Shown: positions 44,087 to 51,364 of the stretch, piece by piece
Layout: every line of letters begins with the position of its first letter
Position numbering within the stretch: the first letter of the stretch is position 1
Origin: Leptolyngbya sp. PCC 6406
GTDB taxonomy: Bacteria; Cyanobacteriota; Cyanobacteriia; Phormidesmidales; Phormidesmidaceae
Assembly (NCBI RefSeq): GCF_000332095.2
Contig: NZ_KI913949.1
Span: 5,373,673 to 5,437,672 of the forward strand
DNA: 64,000 nt
Direction of reading: 5' to 3'
Made by a program: the position numbers and the translations under genes
Notes under the pieces: generated by a model
What the model was told of the DNA's origin: nothing
Seen by the model: the letters and a program-made list of their open reading frames with translations, nothing else
Database searches by the model: none

Positions 44087-44308
44087 TCAAGAGAATAGGT
44101 CAATATCCAGGTCAGGCCAGTAGAGATGGCCAGGGTGGGGTTCTTCTAGGTTGAAGATGTGTTTGATCGGGGCATCCTGGAACCAGGGGAACTGATCATA
44201 GGGTAGGAAATACTCGCGATCGCCACAAAGCAAACACAGTCCATGAGCCGAGATAGCATTAACCTCTACTTGAAAGTTGCTTTTCCCGGACGTTTCCAAA
44301 GTCATCAC
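44087..44308 (-). CDS. DUF2442 protein
   Basis: A 73-residue protein of the DUF2442 family: VEVNAISAHGLCLLCGDREYFLPYDQFPWFQDAPIKHIFNLEEPHPGHLYWPDLDIDL. Such proteins are frequently encoded next to small toxin-antitoxin type genes. It follows the RelE-like gene by 13 bases on the same strand and is probably the third gene of that operon. Function unknown. Confidence 0.8.
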   Translation of the reverse strand: MMTLETSGKSNFQVEVNAISAHGLCLLCGDREYFLPYDQFPWFQDAPIKHIFNLEEPHPGHLYWPDLDIDLFS

Positions 44309-44321
44309 GAGTTTCCCTTAA

Positions 44322-44588
44322 TCAGTTTTTGTCTCTGTATACCTCTCTGCGGTGCTTGCATTGTAGAACCTGAATCCTGAGCTCTTCGTCAAAAATTTCG
44401 TATCTGATCCGATAATCTCCAATCCTGATTCGATACTGATGATCATAGCCTTTCAACTTCAAGGCTCCATGTGGGTGTGGTTCTGACTTGAGCATCAGGA
44501 GCTTTTCCTGAACTTTGAGTCTGATTGAAGCTGGCAATTTGAGAATCTGCTTCTGCACCGACTTGGAAACAATCACTGCGTAAGGCAT
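44322..44588 (-). CDS. RelE/ParE family toxin
   Basis: An 88-residue toxin of a type II module. The pattern YAVIVSKSVQKQILKLPASIRLKVQEKL, then GALKLKGYDHQYRIRIGDYRIRYEIFDEE, then VLQCKHRREVYRD matches RelE-type ribosome-dependent mRNA endonucleases, including the basic residues of the central strand. It follows its presumed antitoxin by 14 bases. Confidence 0.86.
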   Translation of the reverse strand: MPYAVIVSKSVQKQILKLPASIRLKVQEKLLMLKSEPHPHGALKLKGYDHQYRIRIGDYRIRYEIFDEELRIQVLQCKHRREVYRDKN

Positions 44589-44602
44589 GATGTTTGCTCT
44601 GT

Positions 44603-44842
44603 TCAGTTTGATTGGGCCTGAATAAAATCATCAATGGTCGAAAATTCACCTTGCTGATACTCAAGCCTGACAGATTCTATTTCGGCTTTGGTCTCTGAAT
44701 CTTCTATGTAACCAGCTTCTTCTGCCTCAAAGATTTGCTGCTCAATGATGTCGAGCAGATGTCGTTTTGCCTCTAGATCAAGGGAGGAAACAGCTTGAAT
44801 GAGTGAGTCCAGGGAAATTTGCAGGCTGATGGTTGTGGTCAT
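44603..44842 (-). CDS. Antitoxin of RelE-type module
   Basis: A 79-residue acidic protein placed directly before the RelE-like toxin. The N-terminal half (ISLQISLDSLIQAVSSLDLEAKRHLLDIIEQQI) is helical; the C-terminal half (DSETKAEIESVRLEYQQGEFSTIDDFIQ) is the likely toxin-binding tail and is typical of cyanobacterial antitoxins of this kind. First gene of a three-gene operon with the toxin and a DUF2442 protein. Confidence 0.8.
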   Translation of the reverse strand: MTTTISLQISLDSLIQAVSSLDLEAKRHLLDIIEQQIFEAEEAGYIEDSETKAEIESVRLEYQQGEFSTIDDFIQAQSN

Positions 44843-44904
44843 GATAGTCGCCTCCTAGCGTTTTGAAATTAGTCTTGTAATCCAAAATCCCCAATCCAAA
44901 ATCT

Positions 44905-45368
44905 TCAATCGGCCACTGTCACCATCCGCGACTCGATGCCCGCCCACACCTGCGGCGACACCCGCACCGCCGCCCCTTTGATGCTGCCATCGGCCCGATC
45001 AAATTGGCGCAACTCCAGCATCACCGGAATGCAGGGGTGCTGGTAGACGATCTCTTGCGGCACCAGTAGATTATCGGGGTCCTTGCCTGCAAAGTCCGGC
45101 GACCCAAAGTCCGCAACGCCTCCAGCCCCACTTTGCGGAGGAAGGTGGACTTACCTACCCCCGGCCCCCCCAAAACCATCAGGTACGTGCCATGGCGATC
45201 AATGTAGCGGCGCACATACGCCCCCATCGCCTTTCTCAGAGCCAGATTTTTGCCGATGTCCCAGTCCAGCCGCTTCAGGATGGCGCTACCCTTCTCTGCG
45301 ACCAGACTAGCAATGAGTCCGCTAAAGCCAGTGATGGCAGGTGCAATTAGCAGCTCTAATCCAGTCAT
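44905..45368 (-). pseudogene. NACHT-type NTPase remnant, frameshifted
   Basis: The 5' part (45368 down to about 45100) encodes a typical NACHT N-terminus: LLIAPAITGFSGLIASLVAEKG, DRHGTYLMVLGGPGVGKSTFLRKVGLEALR, with Walker A GGPGVGKST. That frame stops at 45021. A different frame continues with VPQEIVYQHPCIPVMLELRQ, FDRADGSIKGAAV and a stop at 44905, so a frameshift has occurred between about 45050 and 45120. Intact NACHT proteins are several hundred residues longer, so the gene is also truncated at its 3' end. NACHT NTPases act in bacterial antiphage defence; this one is dead. Confidence 0.7.
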
Positions 45369-45581
45369 AGCAGGGGCGAGGGGGTGGTTGCCCCTTACTA
45401 TAGCCTAGTCAATCCTGGGCGCTAGGGGCTCAAATGAAGCGGGTATTTAGTCAGGGATAAACTCATCAGCACTTTTACGGCCCTGCCTATGGTGTAGCTG
45501 GCAACGTTGAAGGCAAGCAAATTATTCCTCCCCCACATCCAAATTCAACCCAACCCCCTGTAAACCCCACCGAGTAAACCC

Positions 45582-45911
45582 ATGACCAAAACCCTTACCA
45601 TCACCCTGCCCAATGCCCTAGAGCAAGCCCTAACCCAAACCGCTGCCCAGACCAACCAATCCACCGAAGCATTAATCCTGCCATTGCTTACCCAAAACCT
45701 CATCGGTCAAGAAGCTCCGGCGGTGGCGACTCCTCTAGAGTTACCCGACGATCCCTTACTGCAACTCGCAGGCTGCATTACCAGCGATGTGGGCGACGCA
45801 GCCGATCGCCATGATTACTACATTGGCAAAGCCATCTACGACGACATGAATCAAAACATCCTCAACCTTGATTGGATTCAAACTCAACCCCTGAATCGAG
45901 AAATCACCTAA
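45582..45911 (+). CDS. Small antitoxin-like protein, no partner
   Basis: A 109-residue protein. The start TKTLTITLPNALEQALTQTAAQTNQSTEALILPLL resembles the ribbon-helix-helix-like N-termini of cyanobacterial VapB-type antitoxins, and the tail DAADRHDYYIGKAIYDDMN is acidic. No toxin gene follows; the next gene is convergent and overlaps its stop by four bases. Possibly an orphan antitoxin. Confidence 0.6.
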   Translation: MTKTLTITLPNALEQALTQTAAQTNQSTEALILPLLTQNLIGQEAPAVATPLELPDDPLLQLAGCITSDVGDAADRHDYYIGKAIYDDMNQNILNLDWIQTQPLNREIT

Positions 45912-46948
45912 ATACCTGCTACCATCACCTGCTGCCACAGGGCATAGCCCTGGCGGTTCAGGTGCAAGCCGTCGGTGGTCAGTTCAGCCCGGAGAATGCC
46001 AGCGGCATCGCGGAAAAGACCCTGGAGGTCGCGGTAATCTACACCGCTGCGGGCAGAGAGGTAAGCAATGTGGTTGTTGAGGGAGCGGGTGCGATCGCTA
46101 CCAATATTGTCCCAGCGGGTGGGCAGCACCGAGTACAGCACAATTCGGGCTTGGGGGTGCTGGTGCTGGAGTTGGGCCACGATTTGTTCCAGATTGTGCA
46201 CAATCTGGGTTTCTGGGACGTTGTTTTTCAAATCATTCACCCCCACCATCAGGTGAATCACCGTGGGGCGGGTTTGCCTAAAGGCATCTAGACGAGCCAA
46301 GACGCCAGCGGTGGTATCGCCGGAGATGCCCTGGTTTAACCAGATGCGATCGCGGGGCAAACTTTCGGGGGGCAACCAGAGGCCGAGGGAATCCCCCACC
46401 ACAATTTCGAGGCGATTTGGGCCTTGGCCAGCGGCGGCGGCGGCGGCCTCCTGGGCTAAAAGCTGTCGCCACTGGAGATAGGTGGGTTGGGTGGTAGCCT
46501 GCTGCCAGCGATCGCGGTAGCTATCTGGAGAAATACGGGTGTAGAGTTGCCCTGCTTGCAGAGCGCTCTGTCGCTGCCGATAGAGTTGGGGGCCAGAACT
46601 GGGTCCCGTGGGAAGGGCTCGGGGGCTGAAGATCGGCACCGCTGTCGGTGACACGACAGCGGTAGTGACGGGCACCAGAGCCGCTGTTTCTCCACAGGCT
46701 GCTTCTGCCTGGGGGCCTAGATCGCACCAACTGGGTGGACTAAAGCGCGGTTGATGTTCTGGGGGTGAGGGGGCAATTGTTGTCGAGATTGGGGCTAGGG
46801 TCGAGGCCGTTCCCAGGGCGTTTGCTGGGGGTGCGATGGTCAAAGACCGGCCCCAAGGAGCTATAGCACTTGGGGGCGACACTGTTTTTGCCTGGGTAGC
46901 ACAATTCCCCGCTAAAGCCTGTGCCACCAGCCAGCATAAATCTGCCAT
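45908..46948 (-). CDS. SGNH/GDSL-type esterase, exported
   Basis: A 346-residue protein. The N-terminal region is a probable secretion signal followed by a Pro/Ser/Thr-rich linker (about 25-120). The C-terminal hydrolase domain has block I IVVGDSLGLWLP with the nucleophilic serine, block II NQGISGDTTAGVLARLD, block III HLMVGVNDLKNN and block V DGLHLNRQGYALW with the catalytic Asp and His. Substrates in the family include lipids, acetylated sugars and peptidoglycan. The tail overlaps the antitoxin-like gene on the other strand by four bases. Confidence 0.85.
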   Translation of the reverse strand: MADLCWLVAQALAGNCATQAKTVSPPSAIAPWGRSLTIAPPANALGTASTLAPISTTIAPSPPEHQPRFSPPSWCDLGPQAEAACGETAALVPVTTAVVSPTAVPIFSPRALPTGPSSGPQLYRQRQSALQAGQLYTRISPDSYRDRWQQATTQPTYLQWRQLLAQEAAAAAAGQGPNRLEIVVGDSLGLWLPPESLPRDRIWLNQGISGDTTAGVLARLDAFRQTRPTVIHLMVGVNDLKNNVPETQIVHNLEQIVAQLQHQHPQARIVLYSVLPTRWDNIGSDRTRSLNNHIAYLSARSGVDYRDLQGLFRDAAGILRAELTTDGLHLNRQGYALWQQVMVAGI

Positions 46949-47648
46949 GGAATCATAACCTTGAGAATCACTCGATGCAGCGGTCGCTAGTCCGGTTAAG
47001 ACAAGCCTGCGAGCTTATTTGCCTTGGCACTCAGCATCCGAGAGGTTCTCGGGATCTGAAGCAAAGAGGCCAAAGCGATATAGGCTGCGGTAAACCTACG
47101 AGGAACACTTCCCCTTTGACAGGGGTATCGAGGATGGTTCAGGATATTTTTGATCCGATTTTCCAGGGTCACCCCGTCCTGCTGAAGGCTAAGGGATAGC
47201 GCTTTAGGGGAATCCCTCGTCTGCTTTTGCTTTGCCCCAGACCTCCAGGGCTTCCGGCCCATAGTATTCTCTTAAACAGAAGATAAACTTTGGTTTCAAA
47301 GCCCCCACAACGCTTATGGGTCGGCGTATCTTAATAACTAAGGAACGTAAGTTCCGAGTTCAAACCGACACGTTAAGACCCTATTCACAGGAGGTTGGAT
47401 ATCGATTCAACATCTGAGCCAAGTTCGTCAAAGACAGCAGCACCCAACCAGGTTTTGGTGTTCCCTTTACTATCTAAATGAGAGCCCTGCTATAGGTTCG
47501 GCAAATTTGACGGTGATTCACTTCACTCAAAGATGCCGTTTAGAAGCAACTCTAGATAGTCTTAACAGACATGGGAAAACACTTCAAAAAGCCGTTCTGG
47601 GTGCTGTTGTCGTATTTTAAATTCTAATAATGGAAATTGGGTTCAGCG
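46949..47648. other. 700-base spacer next to ccmK3-like gene
   Basis: A long interval with one possible minus-strand frame (46996-47262, 88 residues, starting MGRKPWRSGAKQKQTRD) that matches nothing I know and has no clear ribosome site. CCTTAGCCTTCAGCAGGA and a few short inverted motifs are present. In other cyanobacteria ccmK4 follows ccmK3, but I find no BMC-domain coding sequence here. Confidence 0.4.
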
Positions 47649-47987
47649 TTAGGGCTGAATTAAAGCCCGAATTTCATCAATCCAAAATTCTTCTGACTCT
47701 TCGGTGAAATAGATGGGCAGCACTGCCTCCAGATTCTCCGGAGGGTTGGGGACCACGTAATGGCTAGTGACGGTGCCATAGTTGGGCATATTGTTCCCCG
47801 CCGCCAAACCTGCTTCCATCGCCTGTCTAACCTCAGAGACAGGTCCCCGGATGGCGACAAACTGACGGCCACTCTCAGAGCGATCGTACTTAACAAGGGT
47901 GACCCGTCCCGCCTTGACCATGGCGTCTGCTGCCGCTAGAACTGCCGGGAAAGTCTGAGTTTCAATGACGCCCACTGCAAAAGGCAT
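47649..47987 (-). CDS. ccmK3: Carboxysome shell protein, CcmK3-like
   Basis: Single BMC-domain protein of 112 residues from the ATG at 47987. It forms or joins hexagonal shell tiles of the beta-carboxysome. FAVGVIETQTFPAVLAAADAMVKAGRVTLVKYD, VAIRGPVSEVRQAMEAGLAA and SHYVVPNPPENLEAVLPIYF follow CcmK3 rather than CcmK1/2/4. CcmK3 normally forms heterohexamers with CcmK4 encoded directly downstream; no ccmK4 is in this window. The neighbour upstream on the same strand is an uncharacterised protein 92 bases away. The frame opens at 48017, but the first ten residues do not fit the family. Confidence 0.85.
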   Translation of the reverse strand: MPFAVGVIETQTFPAVLAAADAMVKAGRVTLVKYDRSESGRQFVAIRGPVSEVRQAMEAGLAAGNNMPNYGTVTSHYVVPNPPENLEAVLPIYFTEESEEFWIDEIRALIQP

Positions 47988-48079
47988 AGGAAAACCGCTT
48001 CTATTCGTTGTCAGCAAATTAAACAGGGTGCTGCATTGGAGTCCCTTTAGACCGATGACTCAAATGCTCCAAGCCCTCA

Positions 48080-48676
48080 TTATACCTTGATGGCGCTGGG
48101 TTCCGCGATCGCGGCAATGATTCGTTCGCAGCCCGATGCAGGCCGCCCCCAGTCGTAGTGACATTCCTTGGGGTCGCCCCAGCACAGGCTGAGGTACAGT
48201 TCCGTGCGGGTAGCGTCGATCTCCGCCCATTCCGCCTCCGCAATCCATTGCTCCACTGCCGCCCGATGGGTCGGGGTCGTGGGGGCGGGGGGCCGACCCA
48301 CATGCCAAAACTGCAACCCATTGATGGAGTTGCGCCAGAACTCAACCACCGCTGATTTGGCAGCAATCAGCCTGATTTTGTCAGTGGGAATGGCGGTGAG
48401 TTGGGGATGCAGTTCCGGAAACTGTAGCGATCGCCCGCCAAAACGACAGGTGTGACATACCAGCCCCGAGACTTGATGCTCTCTCTGATAGTGATGAATC
48501 TGGTCGCGAAAATCTTGGATGGCAAAAACTTTGCTTAATTTTTCAGCCCCTAGGGCCTTTGCCACCACCGAATTGTTGAGGCGCTCGGCAGAGGACAAGA
48601 CCACTCGCTCCCCGCGCCAAGCTGCCCGCAGTTCCCGGTCCAGGATGTCTAGGAGTTCCTCGGTGGTGTAGGGCAT
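48080..48676 (-). CDS. Uncharacterised protein upstream of ccmK3-like gene
   Basis: A 198-residue soluble protein that I do not recognise. It has a helical N-terminus (TTEELLDILDRELRAAWRGERVVLSS), a CHTCRFGGRSLQFPELHPQL motif near residue 75 that could bind metal, and a C-terminus with LYLSLCWGDPKECHYDWGRPASGCERI. The ccmK3-like gene begins 92 bases downstream on the same strand; whether the two share a function is unknown. Confidence 0.55.
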   Translation of the reverse strand: MPYTTEELLDILDRELRAAWRGERVVLSSAERLNNSVVAKALGAEKLSKVFAIQDFRDQIHHYQREHQVSGLVCHTCRFGGRSLQFPELHPQLTAIPTDKIRLIAAKSAVVEFWRNSINGLQFWHVGRPPAPTTPTHRAAVEQWIAEAEWAEIDATRTELYLSLCWGDPKECHYDWGRPASGCERIIAAIAEPSAIKV

Positions 48677-48811
48677 GGGTAGGGGGGTGGATGGGTGTGA
48701 GGGTGTGTTGGCGAAGCCTGCCCGAAGGGCTTGGGGGGGGCAGAAATTTTGAGTTTTGAATTTTGAGTTTTGAATTAAATATCCCGTAGATACTGTGTTG
48801 GTCTTGGGCTG

Positions 48812-49810
48812 TCAAGCGGTCACGGGGGAGGATTTTGCTGGCAGGAGCTTATCCGGGTCGTAGGTTTTCCCGGAGGATAAAACGCCATAGACGATGCGAA
48901 TGAGCTTGTGCATGGCGGCTCCGATGATAGCCATCTTGGTTTTGCCTGCGGCGCTTAAGCGGTCGCGCCAGGGCTGAATCTGCGGTGCATGTCGAAGAAA
49001 CGCTAAAGCTGGAAAGAACAGAGCCTTGCGCAGGCGGGCATTACCAATCTTGCACAGGTGAGTTTTACCCTGCACGGAGGTACCGGAGGAGTGTTCTTGG
49101 GGGGTCAACCCGGCATAGGCAGCGAGTTGACGGGCAGAGCGAAAGGCTTTGATGTCACCAATTTCAGCGAGCAGACGAGCGGCAGTATCGGGGCCAATGC
49201 CGACAATGGAGACCAGTAAATCAGATTGTGCTTTTAAGGGGTCATGCGCCTGAATATGCTCTCGCAAAAGCTTTTTCAACGCTTTCACCTGGGCCTCAAG
49301 GAACTCAATATGGGCCTCAATATCAGACTTCACTGCGGTTGGGCTAATCTCTAGGCGATTTTTTTCCTGGGTCAGCATGTGGGTGAGGGCATCAAGACGA
49401 CGGGTGTAGCCTTGCAGGTCTTGCACTTCAGTCGATGAGGGCTGCCAAGCGCTGGGCTTGAGGTCTCGACAGAACTCGGCAATCAGCGTGGCATCGGGGC
49501 GATCGGCTTTGGTTCGCTTGAGCTGGCTTTTGGCATAGCCGTGAATGCGCACTGGGTTGACGATGCTCACTCGATGGCCCTGCTGGTGTAAGGCCAGCGC
49601 GACGGCATGGCCATAGATGCTGGTCGCCTCTAGGCAAGCATGGACCGGGCTGGCGCTCAGGTCTACTAGCCAGCTCTGTAAAGCCTCGAAGCCAGCTTCG
49701 GTGTTCTCAAAACTCTGATAGCGAGGTTTATTGTGTCCGGGCAATAGCACCGCAACGTGCAGGGTCGCTTTGCTAACATCAATCCCGACTGGAATCAGCA
49801 CCTCATTCAT
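48812..49810 (-). CDS. IS110 family transposase (DEDD recombinase)
   Basis: A 332-residue transposase. From the ATG at 49810 (AGGAGTG ten bases upstream) it begins MNEVLIPVGIDVSKATLHVAV with the first catalytic Asp. VHACLEATSIYGHAVAL holds the Glu and RTKADRPDATLIAEF the Asp pair, completing the RuvC-like DEDD site. The C-terminal Transposase_20 domain has LVSIVGIGPDTAARLLAEIGDIKAFRSARQLAAYAGLTPQEHSSG with the serine-containing segment. Full-length and uninterrupted. The frame extends to 50026, but that part is the IS noncoding end. Confidence 0.9.
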   Translation of the reverse strand: MNEVLIPVGIDVSKATLHVAVLLPGHNKPRYQSFENTEAGFEALQSWLVDLSASPVHACLEATSIYGHAVALALHQQGHRVSIVNPVRIHGYAKSQLKRTKADRPDATLIAEFCRDLKPSAWQPSSTEVQDLQGYTRRLDALTHMLTQEKNRLEISPTAVKSDIEAHIEFLEAQVKALKKLLREHIQAHDPLKAQSDLLVSIVGIGPDTAARLLAEIGDIKAFRSARQLAAYAGLTPQEHSSGTSVQGKTHLCKIGNARLRKALFFPALAFLRHAPQIQPWRDRLSAAGKTKMAIIGAAMHKLIRIVYGVLSSGKTYDPDKLLPAKSSPVTA

Positions 49811-50030
49811 GGGTTTACACTCCTGATAATGGGGCAAAATTGGCAGATCGCTCTCAGCGCTATCCTTGTTATCCAGTTTGGGAGGTCTCGAGGACTCCCT
49901 GGTATACTGTCCAGTCTGCTGACGGCAATCCAGGTGGCTAAAAGGGGGAGGCTCTTGTTCTACGTTGCAAACTCTAAAGGGCTTTAGGGTGCATCCAGAG
50001 TCACTCCTAGGTCTATTTTCGGCCAACTCT
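49811..50030 (-). ncRNA. IS110 noncoding end, candidate bridge-RNA region
   Basis: About 220 bases upstream of the transposase show no gene. IS110-group elements carry their bridge RNA in this long 5' noncoding end, which pairs with target and donor DNA. Short internal inverted segments are present (for example GGTCTCGAGGACTCCCTGG near 49885-49903). I cannot define the exact ends, loops or core dinucleotide by eye. This is inference from family knowledge. Confidence 0.45.
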
Positions 50031-50054
50031 TACATACAAGGGTGCATAGTTTCG

Positions 50055-50104
50055 TAGGGTGCATAGCGCTAAGGCGCGGCTTCGCCCACGCGAAGCAATG
50101 CACC
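50055..50104. repeat. Dispersed hairpin repeat, family F, copy 2 (inverted)
   Basis: GTAGGGTGCATAGCGCTAAG, then GCGCGGCTTCGCCCACGCG and AGCAATGCACC: the inverse of 28656-28707. It abuts the IS110 end region. A diverged relative (GTGCTGTTAGGCGTAGCCGT) occurs near 51090. Confidence 0.7.
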
Positions 50105-50149
50105 GCAGAAAGGCTAGCTGAAGGGTTCTCAGGTTCTTAGGGTTGGATG

Positions 50150-50971
50150 TTAGGGGTGAATGCGATCGCTGATCCATTCCACAACGCGCTGGTAGCTATC
50201 TACGCACCAGTTGAAGCAGGGTTCCCAATAACAGACCGCCAGGATTGCCAAGAGGGGATGCCCCAGGTGAAACCCCACTAGAACGCCTCCACAGTAGCGG
50301 GGGGCCGTTTGTAGCCAGCTACAGAAGAGCGGCAGGCTATCCCCCGATGTAGCCCCGGCCCAGCGGACCAGCAAGTCTATGCCACTGAGGAATTGGATCA
50401 TCAATCCCGCAGGAAAAAGGGCAAAGGCGGCTATCGCAACGGTGATCAGCAAGACATTGATAAGGCAAAAGTGGAATAAATATTTCGCCATGAGCCAGCC
50501 CAGGTTAGGCAGGGTGCGGGCATAGGTTCCCTGGCACAAATCCACAATCGGCAAGACCACCGTAGGCAGCACCACCGCCAGCCAAATTAGAAGCCAAAAC
50601 TCCTGACTAAACACCCTGGGCAACAATAGCGGCAATATCATCAGGGAGAGGAGGGAGATAACCCCAATTGTCACCCCCAACCCCCAGGCCCAGCCCCAGA
50701 GAAACCGTGTGACCAATTCCCAGGGGGTAGACCGCTTTCCCCATTGCAAAAGCTGCATGGCCACCGATCCCGCCGTCAACGCCAAAAGTACGGTGATAGA
50801 CCAGGCAAGGCGGTCTAAATTGCGGACTTGGAGAGATTCTTCATAGCGCCAACAGAACCAGATCACCCCCACGACCAAGGCAATATCTAACCCCAGCAGC
50901 CCGACTAATACCCCCTGAGATACCCCAGGCGGCAACTGACGCAAAGGGCGGCGATGTTTCCGTCGAGTCAT
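50150..50971 (-). CDS. Hypothetical polytopic membrane protein
   Basis: About 273 residues from the ATG at 50971, starting MTRRKHRRPLRQLPPG. Six or seven hydrophobic segments follow (for example LVGLLGLDIALVVGVIWFCW, IGVISLLSLMILPLLL, LLIWLAVVLPTVVLPIV). I recognise no family. A family A repeat begins exactly at this start codon; the longer frame to 51004 would take its first 11 codons from that repeat, so the original upstream control region has been displaced. Confidence 0.6.
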   Translation of the reverse strand: MTRRKHRRPLRQLPPGVSQGVLVGLLGLDIALVVGVIWFCWRYEESLQVRNLDRLAWSITVLLALTAGSVAMQLLQWGKRSTPWELVTRFLWGWAWGLGVTIGVISLLSLMILPLLLPRVFSQEFWLLIWLAVVLPTVVLPIVDLCQGTYARTLPNLGWLMAKYLFHFCLINVLLITVAIAAFALFPAGLMIQFLSGIDLLVRWAGATSGDSLPLFCSWLQTAPRYCGGVLVGFHLGHPLLAILAVCYWEPCFNWCVDSYQRVVEWISDRIHP

Positions 50972-51057
50972 ATAGCGGTTCTCACTCGGGTTAAGTACAG
51001 ACAAGGGGCTTAAGCCCCTTGTTCACCAAAGTGTTTAAGTTGAGGTGTACTTCATAA
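50971..51057. mobile_element. Repeat family A, copy with diverged right end
   Basis: Starts TATAGCGGTTCTCACTCGGG and contains the ACAAGGGGCTTAAGCCCCTTGT palindrome and GTTGAGGTGTACTTCATAAG, but the right terminal repeat is absent. Its left end abuts the start codon of the membrane-protein gene. Confidence 0.78.
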
Positions 51058-51189
51058 GTAGGTGGACATCATTAAAATGCTGTTGTAGGGTGCTGTTAGG
51101 CGTAGCCGTAACGCACCGTCCCGTAAGGCTTTAATGCGTTACGTTGTCGCTTTAGCGCAGCCATGCCGCAGGCTATACGCATCCTACAA

Positions 51190-51308
51190 ACTATTGTCAC
51201 ACCAGCCCAACATTTTCTGGTCCCCTCTCCCCGTGGGAGAGGGCTAGGGTGAGGGGCCGAGGTGTCCCACAATGAAACGGTTAGGGTATTTACGCCGCAG
51301 AGTTCTAG
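51190..51308. repeat. Family E element, left-truncated copy
   Basis: CTATTGTCACACCAGCCCAACATTTTC, then GGGAGAGGGCTAGGGTGAGG and GGTATTTACGCCGCAGAGTTCTAG: about 120 bases matching 38210-38330. The left terminal repeat is missing. It sits directly downstream of recG on its minus strand. Confidence 0.7.
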
Positions 51309-51364
51309 TGCCCTGAAGATCCCCCTCGTGCAGCCATCAACAGCGATCACTTGTCCGAGATCCC

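Larger units (their letters stand above)
48790..50030 (-). mobile_element. IS110-type insertion sequence (approximate limits)
   Basis: Encloses the transposase and its noncoding leader. IS110 elements lack long terminal inverted repeats and make no clear target duplication, so limits are approximate. The family F hairpin repeat at 50055-50104 lies just outside. Confidence 0.6.

Noticed and set aside
46996-47262. 88-codon minus-strand frame between the SGNH hydrolase and ccmK3-like genes
   Set aside because: Considered as a ccmK4 remnant or new gene, but it has no BMC pattern or other support; mentioned only in the spacer description.
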